From: an alpha proteobacterium BAL199
Lineage (GTDB): Bacteria; Pseudomonadota; Alphaproteobacteria; Thalassobaculales; Thalassobaculaceae
Assembly: GCA_000171835.1 (NCBI GenBank)
Contig: ABHC01000001.1
Coordinates: forward strand, 1-64,000
Reading direction: 5' to 3'
Length of the DNA: 64,000 bases
The notes beneath the pieces are model-generated. The model saw only the letters and a list, made by a program, of their open reading frames with translations, searched no databases and was not told the origin of the DNA. Each line of letters begins with the position of its first letter. Position 1 is the stretch's first letter. Positions 41,742-52,600 of this stretch are shown in pieces. Made by a program: the position numbers and the translations under genes.

Positions 41742-41768
41742 AATGCGCGTGGGCCGGGGAGACGTCGG

Positions 41769-42851
41769 GTGACCGCCTATATCCTGCGACGCCTGCTGTT
41801 GATCGTGCCGACCCTGGTCGCGATCATGGTGATTAACTTCGTGATCGTGCAGGCGGCGCCCGGCGGACCGATCGATCAGGTCATTGCCCAGATCAGGGGC
41901 CAGGGTGACGTCACCAGCCGGCTCACCGGCGGTGGCGGCGATACCGCGGCGCGGTCGTCCGGCCCTGGACAGAGCCGCGGTACCCGTGGCCTCGACCCGG
42001 CGTTCGTCAAGCAGTTGGAGAAGCAGTTCGGCTTCGACAAGCCGTTGCCCGAGCGGTTCGTGTCGATGATGGCCAGCTATGTGATGTTCGATTTCGGTGA
42101 CAGCTTCTTCAAGGCCCGCCGGGTGACCGACCTGGTCCTGGAGAAAATGCCGGTGTCGATCTCGCTGGGTGTGTGGACCACCTTGCTGGTGTATCTGATC
42201 TCGATCCCGCTCGGAATCCGCAAGGCGGTGCGCGACGGCTCGCGGTTCGACATCTGGACGAGCGGGGTCATCATCGTCGGCAACGCGATTCCGTCCTTCC
42301 TGTTCGCGGTGCTGCTGGTCGTGCTGTTTGCCGGGGGCAGCTACCTGCAGATCTTCCCGTTGCGCGGTCTGGTGTCCAGCAACTGGTCCGAGCTTGGCCT
42401 TGTCGACAAGGTCCTGGACTACCTCTGGCACATGGTGCTGCCGATCACGGCCATGGTGATCGGCGGTTTCGCCAGCCTGACCATGTTGACCAAGAACTCG
42501 TTCCTGGACGAGATCAACAAGCAGTATGTCCTGACTGCCAAGGCCAAGGGTCTCACCGAACGCGGCGTGCTGTACGGCCACGTGTTCCGCAACGCCATGC
42601 TGCTGGTGATCGCAGGCTTCCCGTCGGCGTTCGTGTCGGTGCTGTTCGCCGGATCGTTGTTCATCGAGATCATCTTCTCGATCGATGGCCTGGGCCTGCT
42701 CGGCTACGAGGCCGCCCTGCAGCGCGACTATCCGGTGATGTTCGGGACGTTGTTCTTCTTCACCCTGCTGGGTCTGCTCCTCAACCTGATCGGCGACCTG
42801 ATGTACGTCGCGGTCGATCCCCGGATCGACTTCGAGACGCGGGAGAGCTGA
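41769..42851 (+). CDS. yejB: Peptide ABC transporter permease YejB
   Basis: This 360-residue inner-membrane permease has six helices and an N-terminal [20 protein letters not shown] followed by [20 protein letters not shown], and the long linker after it that distinguishes YejB from DppB. The EAA loop ([20 protein letters not shown]) contacts the ATPase. GTG at 41769 with GGGAGA upstream starts it, 27 bases after yejA. Confidence 0.9.
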   Translation: MTAYILRRLLLIVPTLVAIMVINFVIVQAAPGGPIDQVIAQIRGQGDVTSRLTGGGGDTAARSSGPGQSRGTRGLDPAFVKQLEKQFGFDKPLPERFVSMMASYVMFDFGDSFFKARRVTDLVLEKMPVSISLGVWTTLLVYLISIPLGIRKAVRDGSRFDIWTSGVIIVGNAIPSFLFAVLLVVLFAGGSYLQIFPLRGLVSSNWSELGLVDKVLDYLWHMVLPITAMVIGGFASLTMLTKNSFLDEINKQYVLTAKAKGLTERGVLYGHVFRNAMLLVIAGFPSAFVSVLFAGSLFIEIIFSIDGLGLLGYEAALQRDYPVMFGTLFFFTLLGLLLNLIGDLMYVAVDPRIDFETRES

Positions 42852-42853
42852 GC

Positions 42854-43899
42854 GTGAGCGACCGAGTCCTCGGCCTGCGCGTCACGCCGATCAATCGGCG
42901 GCGCTGGGACAATTTCCGCCGCAATCGACGCGGCTTCTGGTCGACCTGGATCTTCCTGGCGCTGTTCGTGCTGACGCTCGGTGCGGAGTTCATCGCGAAC
43001 GACAAGCCGCTGCTTATCGGCTTCGACGGCGGCCTGTACGTTCCGATCGTCGCCAGTTACCCGGAAACCACGTTCGGCGGGGACTTCCCGACGGAGGCCG
43101 ACTACCGCGACCCCTTCGTTCAGGACCTCATCGGCAAGAAGGGCTGGGTCGTCTGGCCGGTGATCCGGTTCGCGTACGATACCATCGATGCAGAGCTGGA
43201 CCGACCGGCACCTTCGCCGCCGGATGCCCGGCACTGGCTGGGGACCGACGACCAGGCCCGCGACGTGCTGGCCCGGGTGATCTACGGGTTCCGGATTTCG
43301 GTGCTGTTCGGGCTCCTGCTGACCGTGCTGTCTTCGGTCGTCGGGGTCGCGGCCGGCGCGGTGCAGGGGTTTTATGGCGGACTGGTCGACCTGCTGTTCC
43401 AGCGCTTCATCGAGATCTGGGGCGGGATGCCGTCCCTCTTCATTCTGATCATCCTGGCGTCGGTGATCATCCCGGGCTTCTTCACCCTGCTCGGCCTGCT
43501 GCTGCTGTTCAGTTGGACCGCTCTGGTTGGTTTGGTGCGGGCCGAGTTCCTGCGCGCCCGCAACCTGGACTATGTGCGCGCCGCCCGGGCGCTCGGCGTG
43601 TCCGACAGCGTGATCATCTGGCGCCACGTGCTGCCGAACGCCATGGTCGCGACCCTGACCTTCCTGCCGTTCATCCTGAACGGGTCGATCACCGCCCTGA
43701 CCGGTCTGGACTTCCTCGGTTTCGGCCTGCCGCCGGGCTCGCCGTCGCTCGGCGAGTTGCTGAGCCAGGGCAAGAATAACTTGCAGGCGCCATGGCTCGG
43801 CCTGACCGCGTTCTTCACCCTGGCGATCATGCTGAGCCTGCTGATCTTCGTCGGCGAAGCGGTGCGCGATGCCTTCGATCCGCGAAAGACTTTCCGCTG

Positions 43900-43900
<1 letters not shown>
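42854..43900 (+). CDS. yejE: Peptide ABC transporter permease YejE
   Basis: This 348-residue partner permease has an N-terminal segment RWDNFRRNRRGFWSTWIFLA typical of YejE, a periplasmic insertion containing YPETTFGGDFPTEADYRDPF, and the motif GTDDQARDVLARVIYGFRIS. Its EAA loop is LDYVRAARALGVSDSVIIWR. GTG at 42854 follows the yejB stop by two bases, and its stop overlaps yejF. Confidence 0.9.
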
Positions 43901-45528
<1,628 letters not shown>

Positions 45529-45554
45529 AGGCGTCGCCGGCTCGAGCGGGCGTC

Positions 45555-45968
45555 CTACGGCGTCGCCGCGGCTGCCGCCCGACCGGAGTCAAAGACCTCG
45601 GTAACCTGGATCACTTTACCGTCGCGGAACTGCCATAGATGGGCAGCGCGTATCTCGGCTGTCTTGCCGGTCGCCTTGTAGGTCCAGCCGCAGCGTCCGA
45701 ACACGGCGATCTTGTCGCCGTCGCAGACATAAGTCTCCGGTGTCCAATGGACCATCTGCCAGTCGCGGAGCAGGGAGTCGAAATAGCCTACCGCCTGTTC
45801 CTTGGAACGTCGGTCCTCCGCAAACGACAGGCCGGCGGAGGTTTCGTCCATGCTGCAGATGCAGACTTCATCGTCGAACAGATCAAGCCAGGGCGATACT
45901 GCCCCCTTTGACTCGTCCCAGGTTGCGAAAGCCGATTTGAGCAGGTCGAGGTTCGGATTGTCTGACAT
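45555..45968 (-). CDS. SnoaL/NTF2-like fold protein
   Basis: This 137-residue protein has the SnoaL-like pattern: FATWDESKGAVSPWLDLFDD, VCICSMDETSAGLSFAEDRR, then strands WTPETYVCDGDKIAVFGRCG and RAAHLWQFRDGKVIQVTEVF. Such domains serve as small-molecule isomerases, dehydratases or carrier proteins. The start is ATG 45968 after GGGAGGGC. A perfect dyad ACTCTG-N7-CAGAGT lies 28 bases upstream, implying regulation by a dimeric repressor. It runs 89 bases downstream of a GST gene on the same strand. Confidence 0.75.
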   Translation of the reverse strand: MSDNPNLDLLKSAFATWDESKGAVSPWLDLFDDEVCICSMDETSAGLSFAEDRRSKEQAVGYFDSLLRDWQMVHWTPETYVCDGDKIAVFGRCGWTYKATGKTAEIRAAHLWQFRDGKVIQVTEVFDSGRAAAAATP

Positions 45969-45995
45969 TGAAATGCCCTCCCACCACAACGCACT

Positions 45996-46014
45996 ACTCT
46001 GAAAGTAGCAGAGT
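45996..46014. promoter_or_regulatory. Perfect dyad operator upstream of the SnoaL-like gene
   Basis: ACTCTG-N7-CAGAGT is an exact inverted repeat 28 bases upstream of the start codon on the minus strand, overlapping the expected promoter (TTGTTT about 20 bases further upstream). Its spacing suits a TetR- or MarR-type dimer. The regulator is not evident nearby. Confidence 0.55.
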
Positions 46015-46056
46015 GATAGAATAAACAAAGCTTTTAGTGGCAAGGCACTGTTTGTT

Positions 46057-46680
46057 CTATGGAATGCCGTTGCGGCCGTGCTCGCGAAATCCAGGACGTT
46101 CGCACAGCCGCTCGTAGTAGGCTGTCACCGTCGGGCAGTCGGCGTGGTCGATCGGTGTCATCACCCATCGGTTTACCGACAGACCGAGCACGACGTCGGC
46201 CAATGTAAAGGTCTCACCGACCGCGTACCCGCCGGTTGCAGCCAACTGCCGCTCGAGGATGCCCATGTTGGCGTTCCAGGCGCGCGCGCTGGCGGAAATC
46301 TGGGCGGGGTCGGCGAACACCGGGTCCTGGCGCACCAGGGCGACGAAGGCATAGCGCCACGAGGCGTTCAGGTCGGTTGCCTGCCAGTCCATCCAGCGCT
46401 CGACCAGCGCCCGTTCGCGTGGCGCTGTCGGCAGCAAGTCGTCCCGTCCGTGCTTGCCCGCCAGATAACGGCAGATGGTGTTGGACTCCCACAGCACCCC
46501 GGCTTCGTCCTCGATCACCGGCACCAGTCCGTTCGGATTCAGCGCCAGGAACTCAGCCGTCCGGGTTGAAGCGAAGCCGCTGCCCCAGTCCTCGCGTTCG
46601 TAGTGGACGCCGATCTCGGCGCAGGTCCACAGCACCTTGCGGACGTTGATCGAGGAGGCTTTGCCGAGAATGCGGAGCAT
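46057..46680 (-). CDS. Glutathione S-transferase family protein
   Basis: This 207-residue GST begins MLRILGKASSINVRKVLWTC with the Ser-based active-site loop, has LALNPNGLVPVIEDEAGVLW followed by ESNTICRYLA for glutathione binding, and a helical C-domain with FTLADVVLGLSVNRWVMTP. This resembles the GstB-like proteobacterial branch. ATG 46680 is at the natural N-terminus. It is divergent from the ghrA pair, whose hydroxypyruvate/glyoxylate chemistry has no obvious link. Confidence 0.85.
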   Translation of the reverse strand: MLRILGKASSINVRKVLWTCAEIGVHYEREDWGSGFASTRTAEFLALNPNGLVPVIEDEAGVLWESNTICRYLAGKHGRDDLLPTAPRERALVERWMDWQATDLNASWRYAFVALVRQDPVFADPAQISASARAWNANMGILERQLAATGGYAVGETFTLADVVLGLSVNRWVMTPIDHADCPTVTAYYERLCERPGFREHGRNGIP

Positions 46681-46848
46681 GGCGAGGGGGCTTTCACGTG
46701 GGTGGTGCGAGAACGCTATGCCGGTTCTGTGTGGTCGAAAAGCGGTCGTCTCTCCGTCATGATACTCTGCACCGTAAGCGTCGACATTGGCGAACCGCCG
46801 CCATATGGTCAGCCACCGTTTGCCACCGTGTCACGCACCGAGAGTCCC

Positions 46849-47781
46849 ATGCCGGCTGTGCTTTTCCGATCCCCGAACGATTCCGCCGAAGCTTGGCGCC
46901 AGTCGCTGACCGAACGGATTCCCGGCGTCGATTTCCGAGCCTGGCCGGAGGTCGGCGACCCTGCGGAGGTCGGCTTTGCCCTGGTCTGGAAGGTGCCACC
47001 GCTGTTCCTGAAGCAGTTCCCGAACCTTAAGGCGATCTGCTCGCTCGGCCAGGGCGTCGACCACATCTTCGCCGACCCGGAACTGCCGCGCGGCCCGCAC
47101 ATCATCCGGCTGGTCGACCCGTGGATGGGCCGGGCGATGGCCGAGTGGGTGCTGTTGCAGGTATTGCGCTTTCACCGGCAGGGCATCGAGTACGAGGCGC
47201 TGCAGCGCGCCCGCGACTGGCAGCAGCTGCCGGCGCCGGAAACGTCGAAGCGACGGGTCGGTATCCTCGGCCTCGGTGCGCTTGGCGCGGAGGCGGCCAC
47301 CACCGTTGCCGCCCTTGGGTTCGACGTCGCCGGTTGGTCGCGCACGCGCAAGTCGATTCCGAACGTCACCAGCTACGCCGGTCCGGAGGAGTTGGATGCG
47401 TTCCTGGCACGCACCGACATCCTGTGCGGGCTGCTGCCCTTGACCCCGGAGACCACCGACCTGATGGACGCGAAGCTGTTCGCCAAGCTGCCGAAGGGGG
47501 CCTTCGTGGTGAACTCCGGTCGCGGTGCCCAGTTGGTCGAGGAGGATCTGCTGGCAGCGCTGGATTCCGGTTACCTTGCCGGGGCATCGCTCGACGTGTT
47601 TCGCACCGAGCCGCTGCCGAAGGACCATGCCTTCTGGGGGCATCCGAAAGTGCAGGTCTGGCCGCACGTATCGGCCCAGACCAACGCGGATAGCGGCGCT
47701 GACCAGGTGGCCGAGAACATCCGACGGGTGTTCGCCGGCGAGCCGCCGATCAACACCGTTGACCCTGATCGTCAGTACTGA
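46849..47781 (+). CDS. ghrA: Glyoxylate/hydroxypyruvate reductase A-type dehydrogenase
   Basis: This 310-residue NAD(P)-dependent 2-hydroxyacid dehydrogenase of the GhrA branch has nucleotide motif VGILGLGALGAEAATTVAAL, catalytic Arg in VVNSGRGAQLVEEDLL, Glu in FRTEPLPKDHAFW and His in VWPHVSAQTN. LVDPWMGRAMAEWVLLQVLR is typical of GhrA. It reduces glyoxylate or hydroxypyruvate to glycolate or glycerate. A close paralogue follows eight bases downstream, so the two are an operon from tandem duplication. Confidence 0.85.
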   Translation: MPAVLFRSPNDSAEAWRQSLTERIPGVDFRAWPEVGDPAEVGFALVWKVPPLFLKQFPNLKAICSLGQGVDHIFADPELPRGPHIIRLVDPWMGRAMAEWVLLQVLRFHRQGIEYEALQRARDWQQLPAPETSKRRVGILGLGALGAEAATTVAALGFDVAGWSRTRKSIPNVTSYAGPEELDAFLARTDILCGLLPLTPETTDLMDAKLFAKLPKGAFVVNSGRGAQLVEEDLLAALDSGYLAGASLDVFRTEPLPKDHAFWGHPKVQVWPHVSAQTNADSGADQVAENIRRVFAGEPPINTVDPDRQY

Positions 47782-47789
47782 CGGCATCG

Positions 47790-48722
47790 ATGGGCGTCAT
47801 TCTGATTCATGTGGGAAACGCCGACCCGTCGTCATGGATCGGCGAGATGAAGCGGCAGGCGCCGCACCTCGACGCCCGTGGTCTGGGTGCAATCGACGAT
47901 CCCAGCTCGGTCGAGGTGGCGATCACCTGGAAGCTTCCGCACGGCCTGTACCGGACCTACCCGAACCTGGCGCTGATCCAGTCGGTGGCCGCCGGCGTCG
48001 ATCATATCCTGTCCGATCCGCAGCGACCGCCGCATGTGCCGGTGGCGCGGGTGGTCGACCTATGGATGGCGCGATCCATGGTTCATCAGGTCACGCTGGC
48101 GGTCCTGCGCTGGCACCGGCGGATGGATTGGGTGGAAAGCCTGCGCCCCGATGCTGCATGGCCGCACGACGTGATTTTCGACGCCGACGCGGTCCGGGTC
48201 GGGGTGCTGGGGCTCGGCAATCTCGGTCAGGCGGTGGCTCGGGCGATGCAGGGCCTCGGCTTCGAGGCGGCGGGCTGGTCGCGGTCGCCGAAAGCGATCG
48301 AGGGGTTGCGGTGCCATCACGGCCCTGACGGGCTGCGCGATCTGGCGGCATGGTCGAGCGTGCTGGTCTGCCTGCTGCCGCTGACGACCGAGACCGACGG
48401 TATCCTGAACGCCGACCTGTTCGAGCGGATGCCGATGGGCTCGCTGCTGGTGAATGTCGGCCGTGGCGGGCATCTGGTGGAGGCGGACCTGACGGTGGCG
48501 CTCGACTCGGGAAGGCTGGCCGCCGCTGCCCTCGACGTGTTCCGCATCGAGCCGCTGCCGGCCGGTCATGCGTTCTGGTCGGACCGCCGGATCTACGTGA
48601 CGCCGCACATCGCCAGCGAGGTCAGTCCCGTGACTGCGACCAAGGTCTTCGTGGAGAACATCCGCCGGATCCGCGCCGGCGAGGCGCCGATCGGCCTGAT
48701 CGATCCGTCGAAGGGGTACTGA
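47790..48722 (+). CDS. Second GhrA-type 2-hydroxyacid dehydrogenase
   Basis: This 310-residue paralogue of the preceding gene has the same length and architecture: GVLGLGNLGQAVARAMQGLG, catalytic Arg in VNVGRGGHLVEADL, Glu in FRIEPLPAGHAFW and His in VTPHIASEVSPV. The substrate-domain start differs (GVILIHVGNADPSSWIGEMK), so substrate preference may have diverged. The catalytic triad is complete, so it is probably active. It ends ten bases from the convergent hisN. Confidence 0.85.
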   Translation: MGVILIHVGNADPSSWIGEMKRQAPHLDARGLGAIDDPSSVEVAITWKLPHGLYRTYPNLALIQSVAAGVDHILSDPQRPPHVPVARVVDLWMARSMVHQVTLAVLRWHRRMDWVESLRPDAAWPHDVIFDADAVRVGVLGLGNLGQAVARAMQGLGFEAAGWSRSPKAIEGLRCHHGPDGLRDLAAWSSVLVCLLPLTTETDGILNADLFERMPMGSLLVNVGRGGHLVEADLTVALDSGRLAAAALDVFRIEPLPAGHAFWSDRRIYVTPHIASEVSPVTATKVFVENIRRIRAGEAPIGLIDPSKGY

Positions 48723-48732
48723 GCGGGATCCG

Positions 48733-49518
48733 TCAGCCCTGCAGCTGCTTCAGCGCTTCGGCGTGCAGTTCCGGGGTGCGGGCGGCGATCACCTTGGTGG
48801 TCGAGCCGAGCAGCACCGGGTTGCCGTCCCAGTCGGTGACCAACCCGCCGGCACCGGCGATTACCGCCGCCGGAGCCAGATAATCGTAGTCCTGCAGGTT
48901 CGATTCGACCACGAGGTCGATGGTGCCGAGCGCCACCAGCCCGTAGTTGTGGCAGTCGCCGCCATAGACCGTCAGGTTGACCTCGGCGCGCAGGCGTTCG
49001 TACGCCGTCATCTCCCAACCGTCGAACATGTGCGGCGAGGTGACCGCCATGGTCGCCTGCGCCAGGGTGCGCGGCGGCATCGGCGTGACAGGCTGGCCGT
49101 TCAGCGTGGTCGGACGGGTCGGACCGCCGATCCAGCGTTCGCCGAGGATCGGACAGTCGATGACGCCCAGCAGCGGCGCGCGACGCTCGAGCAAGCCGAT
49201 CAGCGGGCCGAACGTCGGCCGACCGGTGATGAACGCCTTGGTGCCGTCGATCGGATCGAGCGACCAGACATAATCGGCGTCTGGCGCCTTCAGGCCGAAC
49301 TCCTCGCCGGCGATCCCGTGGTCGGGCCAGCGGGCCTCGATCATCTCGCGCAGCCGTTTCTCGACGGTGCGGTCGGCGATGGTAACCGGGCTCTCGTCGG
49401 CCTTGGTATCGACCGACAGGCCGGTGCGGAAATAGCGTCGGATGATCGGCCCGGCGGCGTCCGCCAGATCGGCGGCGAACGCGGCAAGTTCCTCGATGTC
49501 AGGACGAACGGTGGTCAC
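48733..49518 (-). CDS. hisN: Histidinol-phosphatase, inositol monophosphatase family
   Basis: This 261-residue Mg-dependent phosphatase has metal-site motifs GIAGEEFG, SLDPIDGTKAFITGRPTFGP and APAAVIAGAGG. The sequence GTKAFITG following DPID is characteristic of the HisN branch that dephosphorylates L-histidinol phosphate. It follows cycM by 21 bases on the same strand. No other his genes are adjacent, so an inositol-phosphatase-like activity cannot be excluded. Confidence 0.8.
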   Translation of the reverse strand: MTTVRPDIEELAAFAADLADAAGPIIRRYFRTGLSVDTKADESPVTIADRTVEKRLREMIEARWPDHGIAGEEFGLKAPDADYVWSLDPIDGTKAFITGRPTFGPLIGLLERRAPLLGVIDCPILGERWIGGPTRPTTLNGQPVTPMPPRTLAQATMAVTSPHMFDGWEMTAYERLRAEVNLTVYGGDCHNYGLVALGTIDLVVESNLQDYDYLAPAAVIAGAGGLVTDWDGNPVLLGSTTKVIAARTPELHAEALKQLQG

Positions 49519-49539
49519 GCTGGGCTTTCAGGGCCGACT

Positions 49540-50145
49540 TCAGCCGCCGGCCTTGGCCTTCTCGTAGGCATCCTGGGCAGCCTTGGCTTCTTCCGGCGAC
49601 GGCAGCGGTGAAGGGCTGTCCGCCATCGAGCGCAGATAGGCGATCAGGTCGGCACGGTCGCTGGCTTTCTTGACGCCGGCGAAGTTCATCTTGGTGCCCT
49701 TGATGTAGTCCGTCGGCTTGTGGAGGAAATTGTTCAGCGACGTGTAAGTCCACTCCTTCGGCTCGGCGAATGCCTTCATCGCGTCGGAGTAATTGAAGCC
49801 GTCGTGCGAAGCCTTGGTGCGGTTGACGACACCGAACAGGTTCGGGCCGACCTTGTTGGCGCCGCTCTTGTCGAAGGTGTGACAGGCGGCGCACTTCTTG
49901 GCGCCCTTCTCACCGGCGGCGACATCGGCGCTAGCCAGCAGCGCCAATACCGGCTCGACCGGTTCCGGCCCGGTGTCCTTGGCGCTGGCGCTGGCCATGC
50001 CTTCCGGGACCTCGATCTTGTAGACGTTCTCCGGCAACTGCTTCGGATGAACCACGAAGTCGGCGACCTTGCTGGTCACCATCGCGAAAATTCCGGCGGC
50101 CAGAATACCGGCCAGGATCTTGTTGCCCTCGAGCGACGTCGACAT
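49540..50145 (-). CDS. cycM: Membrane-anchored cytochrome c (CycM type)
   Basis: This 201-residue protein has an uncleaved N-terminal membrane anchor (ILAGILAAGIFAMVTSKVAD), a linker with PKQLPENVYKIEVPEG, and a class I cytochrome c domain with heme-binding CAACHTF, axial Met in GTKMNFAGVKKASDRADLI, and an Ala/Pro-rich tail. CycM proteins carry electrons from the bc1 complex to the aa3 oxidase, whose genes are at 59135-64000. ATG 50145 begins the conserved N-terminus. It is divergent from kdsB, the usual alphaproteobacterial arrangement. Confidence 0.9.
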   Translation of the reverse strand: MSTSLEGNKILAGILAAGIFAMVTSKVADFVVHPKQLPENVYKIEVPEGMASASAKDTGPEPVEPVLALLASADVAAGEKGAKKCAACHTFDKSGANKVGPNLFGVVNRTKASHDGFNYSDAMKAFAEPKEWTYTSLNNFLHKPTDYIKGTKMNFAGVKKASDRADLIAYLRSMADSPSPLPSPEEAKAAQDAYEKAKAGG

Positions 50146-50345
50146 GCCTCGAACCCTTCTCGTCCCGATACGGCCGTGCCCCCCAGGCGCGACGCCGGTA
50201 CCATACCGACGGCCTCCGGTGCTGTCCACGCGCGGCCGACCCACGTTATGCGGCAAATAGCCCGTAGTCGTGCGCTTGCGCAACCGTGCGCGCAGGGCGT
50301 AAGAGGGCCGCCTCACGCGGCATAACGCCGCAAATGGGGCTGCCC

Positions 50346-51095
50346 ATGAACCCGATCGTGTTGATTCCCGCGCGGATGGCATCGTCCCGGCTGCCCGGCA
50401 AGCCGCTTGCCGACATCCATGGCGAGCCGATGATCGTCCAGGTCTGGCGCCGCGCGGTGGAGGCCGATGTCGGCCGGGTTGTCGTCGCTGCTGGAGAGGC
50501 GGAGATCGTGGATGCGGTGAACGCGGCCGGTGGTGAGGCGGTGCTGACCGCTCCGGCGCACCCATCGGGCACCGACCGGATCCATGAGGCTCTGGGGGCC
50601 GTCGACCCCGATGGCGCTCACGACATCATCGTCAACGTGCAGGGCGACCTGCCGGTGCTGGAACCGAAAACCGTGCGCGCGGCGATCGAGGCGCTGGTGC
50701 GGATCCCAGAAGCAGCGATGGGGACGGTCACCTGCCCGATCGAAAGTCCCGACGACCTGCCGGCGACCAGCGGCGTCAACAAGGTCGTTGCGGCCTGGGA
50801 GCCGGACGGCCAGTTTGGCCGGGCGCTGTATTTTAGCCGTACGGCGGTGCCGTGGGGCGAGGGCGAGGTGTTCCATCACATCGGCATCTACACCTACCGC
50901 CGCGCCGCGCTGGAACGGTTCGTGACACTGCCGCCGTCGCCGCTGGAACTGCGCGAGCGGTTGGAGCAACTGCGCGCGCTGGAAGCCGGCATGCGTATCG
51001 AGATCGGACGTGTCGACACCGTGCCGCTCGGCGTCGATACTCCGGCCCAGCTTGAGCAGGCGCGCCGCCTGCTAGCCCCTGTCCATCCAGAATGA
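50346..51095 (+). CDS. kdsB: 3-deoxy-manno-octulosonate cytidylyltransferase
   Basis: This 249-residue enzyme makes CMP-Kdo for lipopolysaccharide. [20 protein letters not shown], the Asp/Gly motif [11 protein letters not shown] and [20 protein letters not shown] are KdsB signatures. ATG 50346 has GGGG about seven bases upstream. It is followed by pheA 22 bases later, the standard order in Rhodospirillales. Confidence 0.9.
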   Translation: MNPIVLIPARMASSRLPGKPLADIHGEPMIVQVWRRAVEADVGRVVVAAGEAEIVDAVNAAGGEAVLTAPAHPSGTDRIHEALGAVDPDGAHDIIVNVQGDLPVLEPKTVRAAIEALVRIPEAAMGTVTCPIESPDDLPATSGVNKVVAAWEPDGQFGRALYFSRTAVPWGEGEVFHHIGIYTYRRAALERFVTLPPSPLELRERLEQLRALEAGMRIEIGRVDTVPLGVDTPAQLEQARRLLAPVHPE

Positions 51096-51117
51096 ACCCG
51101 CCCGGAGACCCCGTCGC

Positions 51118-51984
51118 ATGAGCCGCAAGCCGATCGTCGCCTACCAGGGCATCGCGGGCGCCTATTCGCACCTCGCCTGCACCAACGCGCTACCGGATCA
51201 CCAGCCGCTGCCGTGCATGAGCTTCGAGGATATGCTGGCGGCGGTGCAGGATGGCGAGGCGGATCGCGCCATGGTGCCGGTCGAGAACTCGGTAGCCGGC
51301 CGGGTTGCGGACATCCATCATCTGTTGCCGGAATCGGGTCTGTTCATTGTCGGCGAGTACTTCCAGCGTGTGAACCACATGCTGCTCGGCCTGCCGGGCA
51401 CCCGGCTGGAGGATCTGAAGGAAGTCCGCGCCCACCCGCAGGGTCTGGCGCAATGCCGCAAGCTGATCAAGCGGCTCGGCCTGCAGCGGGTGAACCATGC
51501 CGACAACGCCGGCGCCGCCGAGGAAGTGGCGGCACTCGGCGACAAATCGGTGGCGGCGATCGCCTCGTCGCTGGCGGGCGAAATCTACGGGCTCGAGGTG
51601 CTGGAGGATTCGGTCGAGGACGCCGGGCACAACACCACCCGCTTCCTGGTCATGGCGCGCGATAGCGCAATGCCGGCGGCGGGCAACGGACCGTGCGTAA
51701 CCACGATCGTGTTCCAGGTGGGAAGCGTGCCGGCGGCGCTCTACAAGGCGCTGGGCGGCTTTGCGACCAACGGGATCAACCTGACCAAGCTGGAGAGCTA
51801 CATCATCGACGGCTCGTTCTCGGCGGCGCAGTTCTACATCGATGCCGAGGGTCATATTGACGAGACCGGCATGCAGCACGCGCTCGACGAACTGCGGTTC
51901 TTCTGTCCGGAGGGGGCCGTCAGGATCCTTGGTACGTACCCAGCATCGCCGTTTCGCCGGGGTGGTGTCGAGACGGGCGTTTAG
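51118..51984 (+). CDS. pheA: Prephenate dehydratase
   Basis: This 288-residue single-function P-protein converts prephenate to phenylpyruvate for phenylalanine synthesis. The catalytic domain has AYQGIAGAYSHLA, MVPVENSVAGRVADIHHLL and the TRF motif in AGHNTTRFLVMARD; the C-terminal ACT domain (INLTKLESYIIDGSFSAAQF) binds phenylalanine for feedback inhibition. It lacks a chorismate mutase domain, as usual in alphaproteobacteria. Confidence 0.9.
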   Translation: MSRKPIVAYQGIAGAYSHLACTNALPDHQPLPCMSFEDMLAAVQDGEADRAMVPVENSVAGRVADIHHLLPESGLFIVGEYFQRVNHMLLGLPGTRLEDLKEVRAHPQGLAQCRKLIKRLGLQRVNHADNAGAAEEVAALGDKSVAAIASSLAGEIYGLEVLEDSVEDAGHNTTRFLVMARDSAMPAAGNGPCVTTIVFQVGSVPAALYKALGGFATNGINLTKLESYIIDGSFSAAQFYIDAEGHIDETGMQHALDELRFFCPEGAVRILGTYPASPFRRGGVETGV

Positions 51985-51992
51985 GCCGGACC

Positions 51993-52586
51993 TCAGCCGC
52001 TGAGATCGGCCAGGATCTCGTCGACCGTGGCGATGTCGGCCAGCAGCCGCATGGCATTCAGTGCCGCCTCGTGTTGCTCGCGGGTGGCGGTCGAGCAGGC
52101 GTCGGACGCCACCGTGACCTCGTAGCCGACGTCGGCGGCGTGCCGGACCGTGCTCTCGACTGTGTAGGCGGTCGACACCCCGCAGCAGATCAACCGACGC
52201 GGCCGGTAGGCGAACAGAATCTCGTCCAGGTTCGAGCCGTAGAAGCCGTTGTTGCGGGTGTGGGTGACGACCTTTTCGGCACCGATCGGGCCGAGGCCGT
52301 CGATGAACTCCACGCCCCAGGTGCCTTCCGCCCAGGCACCGAGTTCGACCCATTGCCGGAAGATGAAGTTGTTCTGGATCACCGTGCCCATGTCGGCCGG
52401 CACGGCGAGGCGGATGTGCACGATCGGGATACCGGCCGGCCGGGCACCGGCGAACAGCCGTTTGGCGTTTTCCAGCCGCTCCCACCGCCAGGCGCTGTCG
52501 GGGCCGATACCGATCTTGATCTTGCCGTCGGGGTGACAATTCTCGTTCTGGAAATGGCTGGCCAGGATCACGGTGTCGGCGGTCAT
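51993..52586 (-). CDS. Isochorismatase-fold protein lacking the catalytic triad
   Basis: This 197-residue cysteine-hydrolase-fold protein begins TVILASHFQNENCHPDGKIK. In active members this strand reads VDMQNDF, with the catalytic Asp where His stands here. The Lys position is THTRNNGFYG and the Cys position reads GVSTAYTVESTVRHAADVG, where the nucleophile Cys is replaced by Thr. The fold and the nonproline cis-peptide region are retained. It starts at ATG 52586, 14 bases downstream of a PRISE-like reductase gene on the same strand. The function is unknown. Confidence 0.7.
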   Translation of the reverse strand: MTADTVILASHFQNENCHPDGKIKIGIGPDSAWRWERLENAKRLFAGARPAGIPIVHIRLAVPADMGTVIQNNFIFRQWVELGAWAEGTWGVEFIDGLGPIGAEKVVTHTRNNGFYGSNLDEILFAYRPRRLICCGVSTAYTVESTVRHAADVGYEVTVASDACSTATREQHEAALNAMRLLADIATVDEILADLSG

Positions 52587-52600
52587 GGGAAAGTTCCTCG

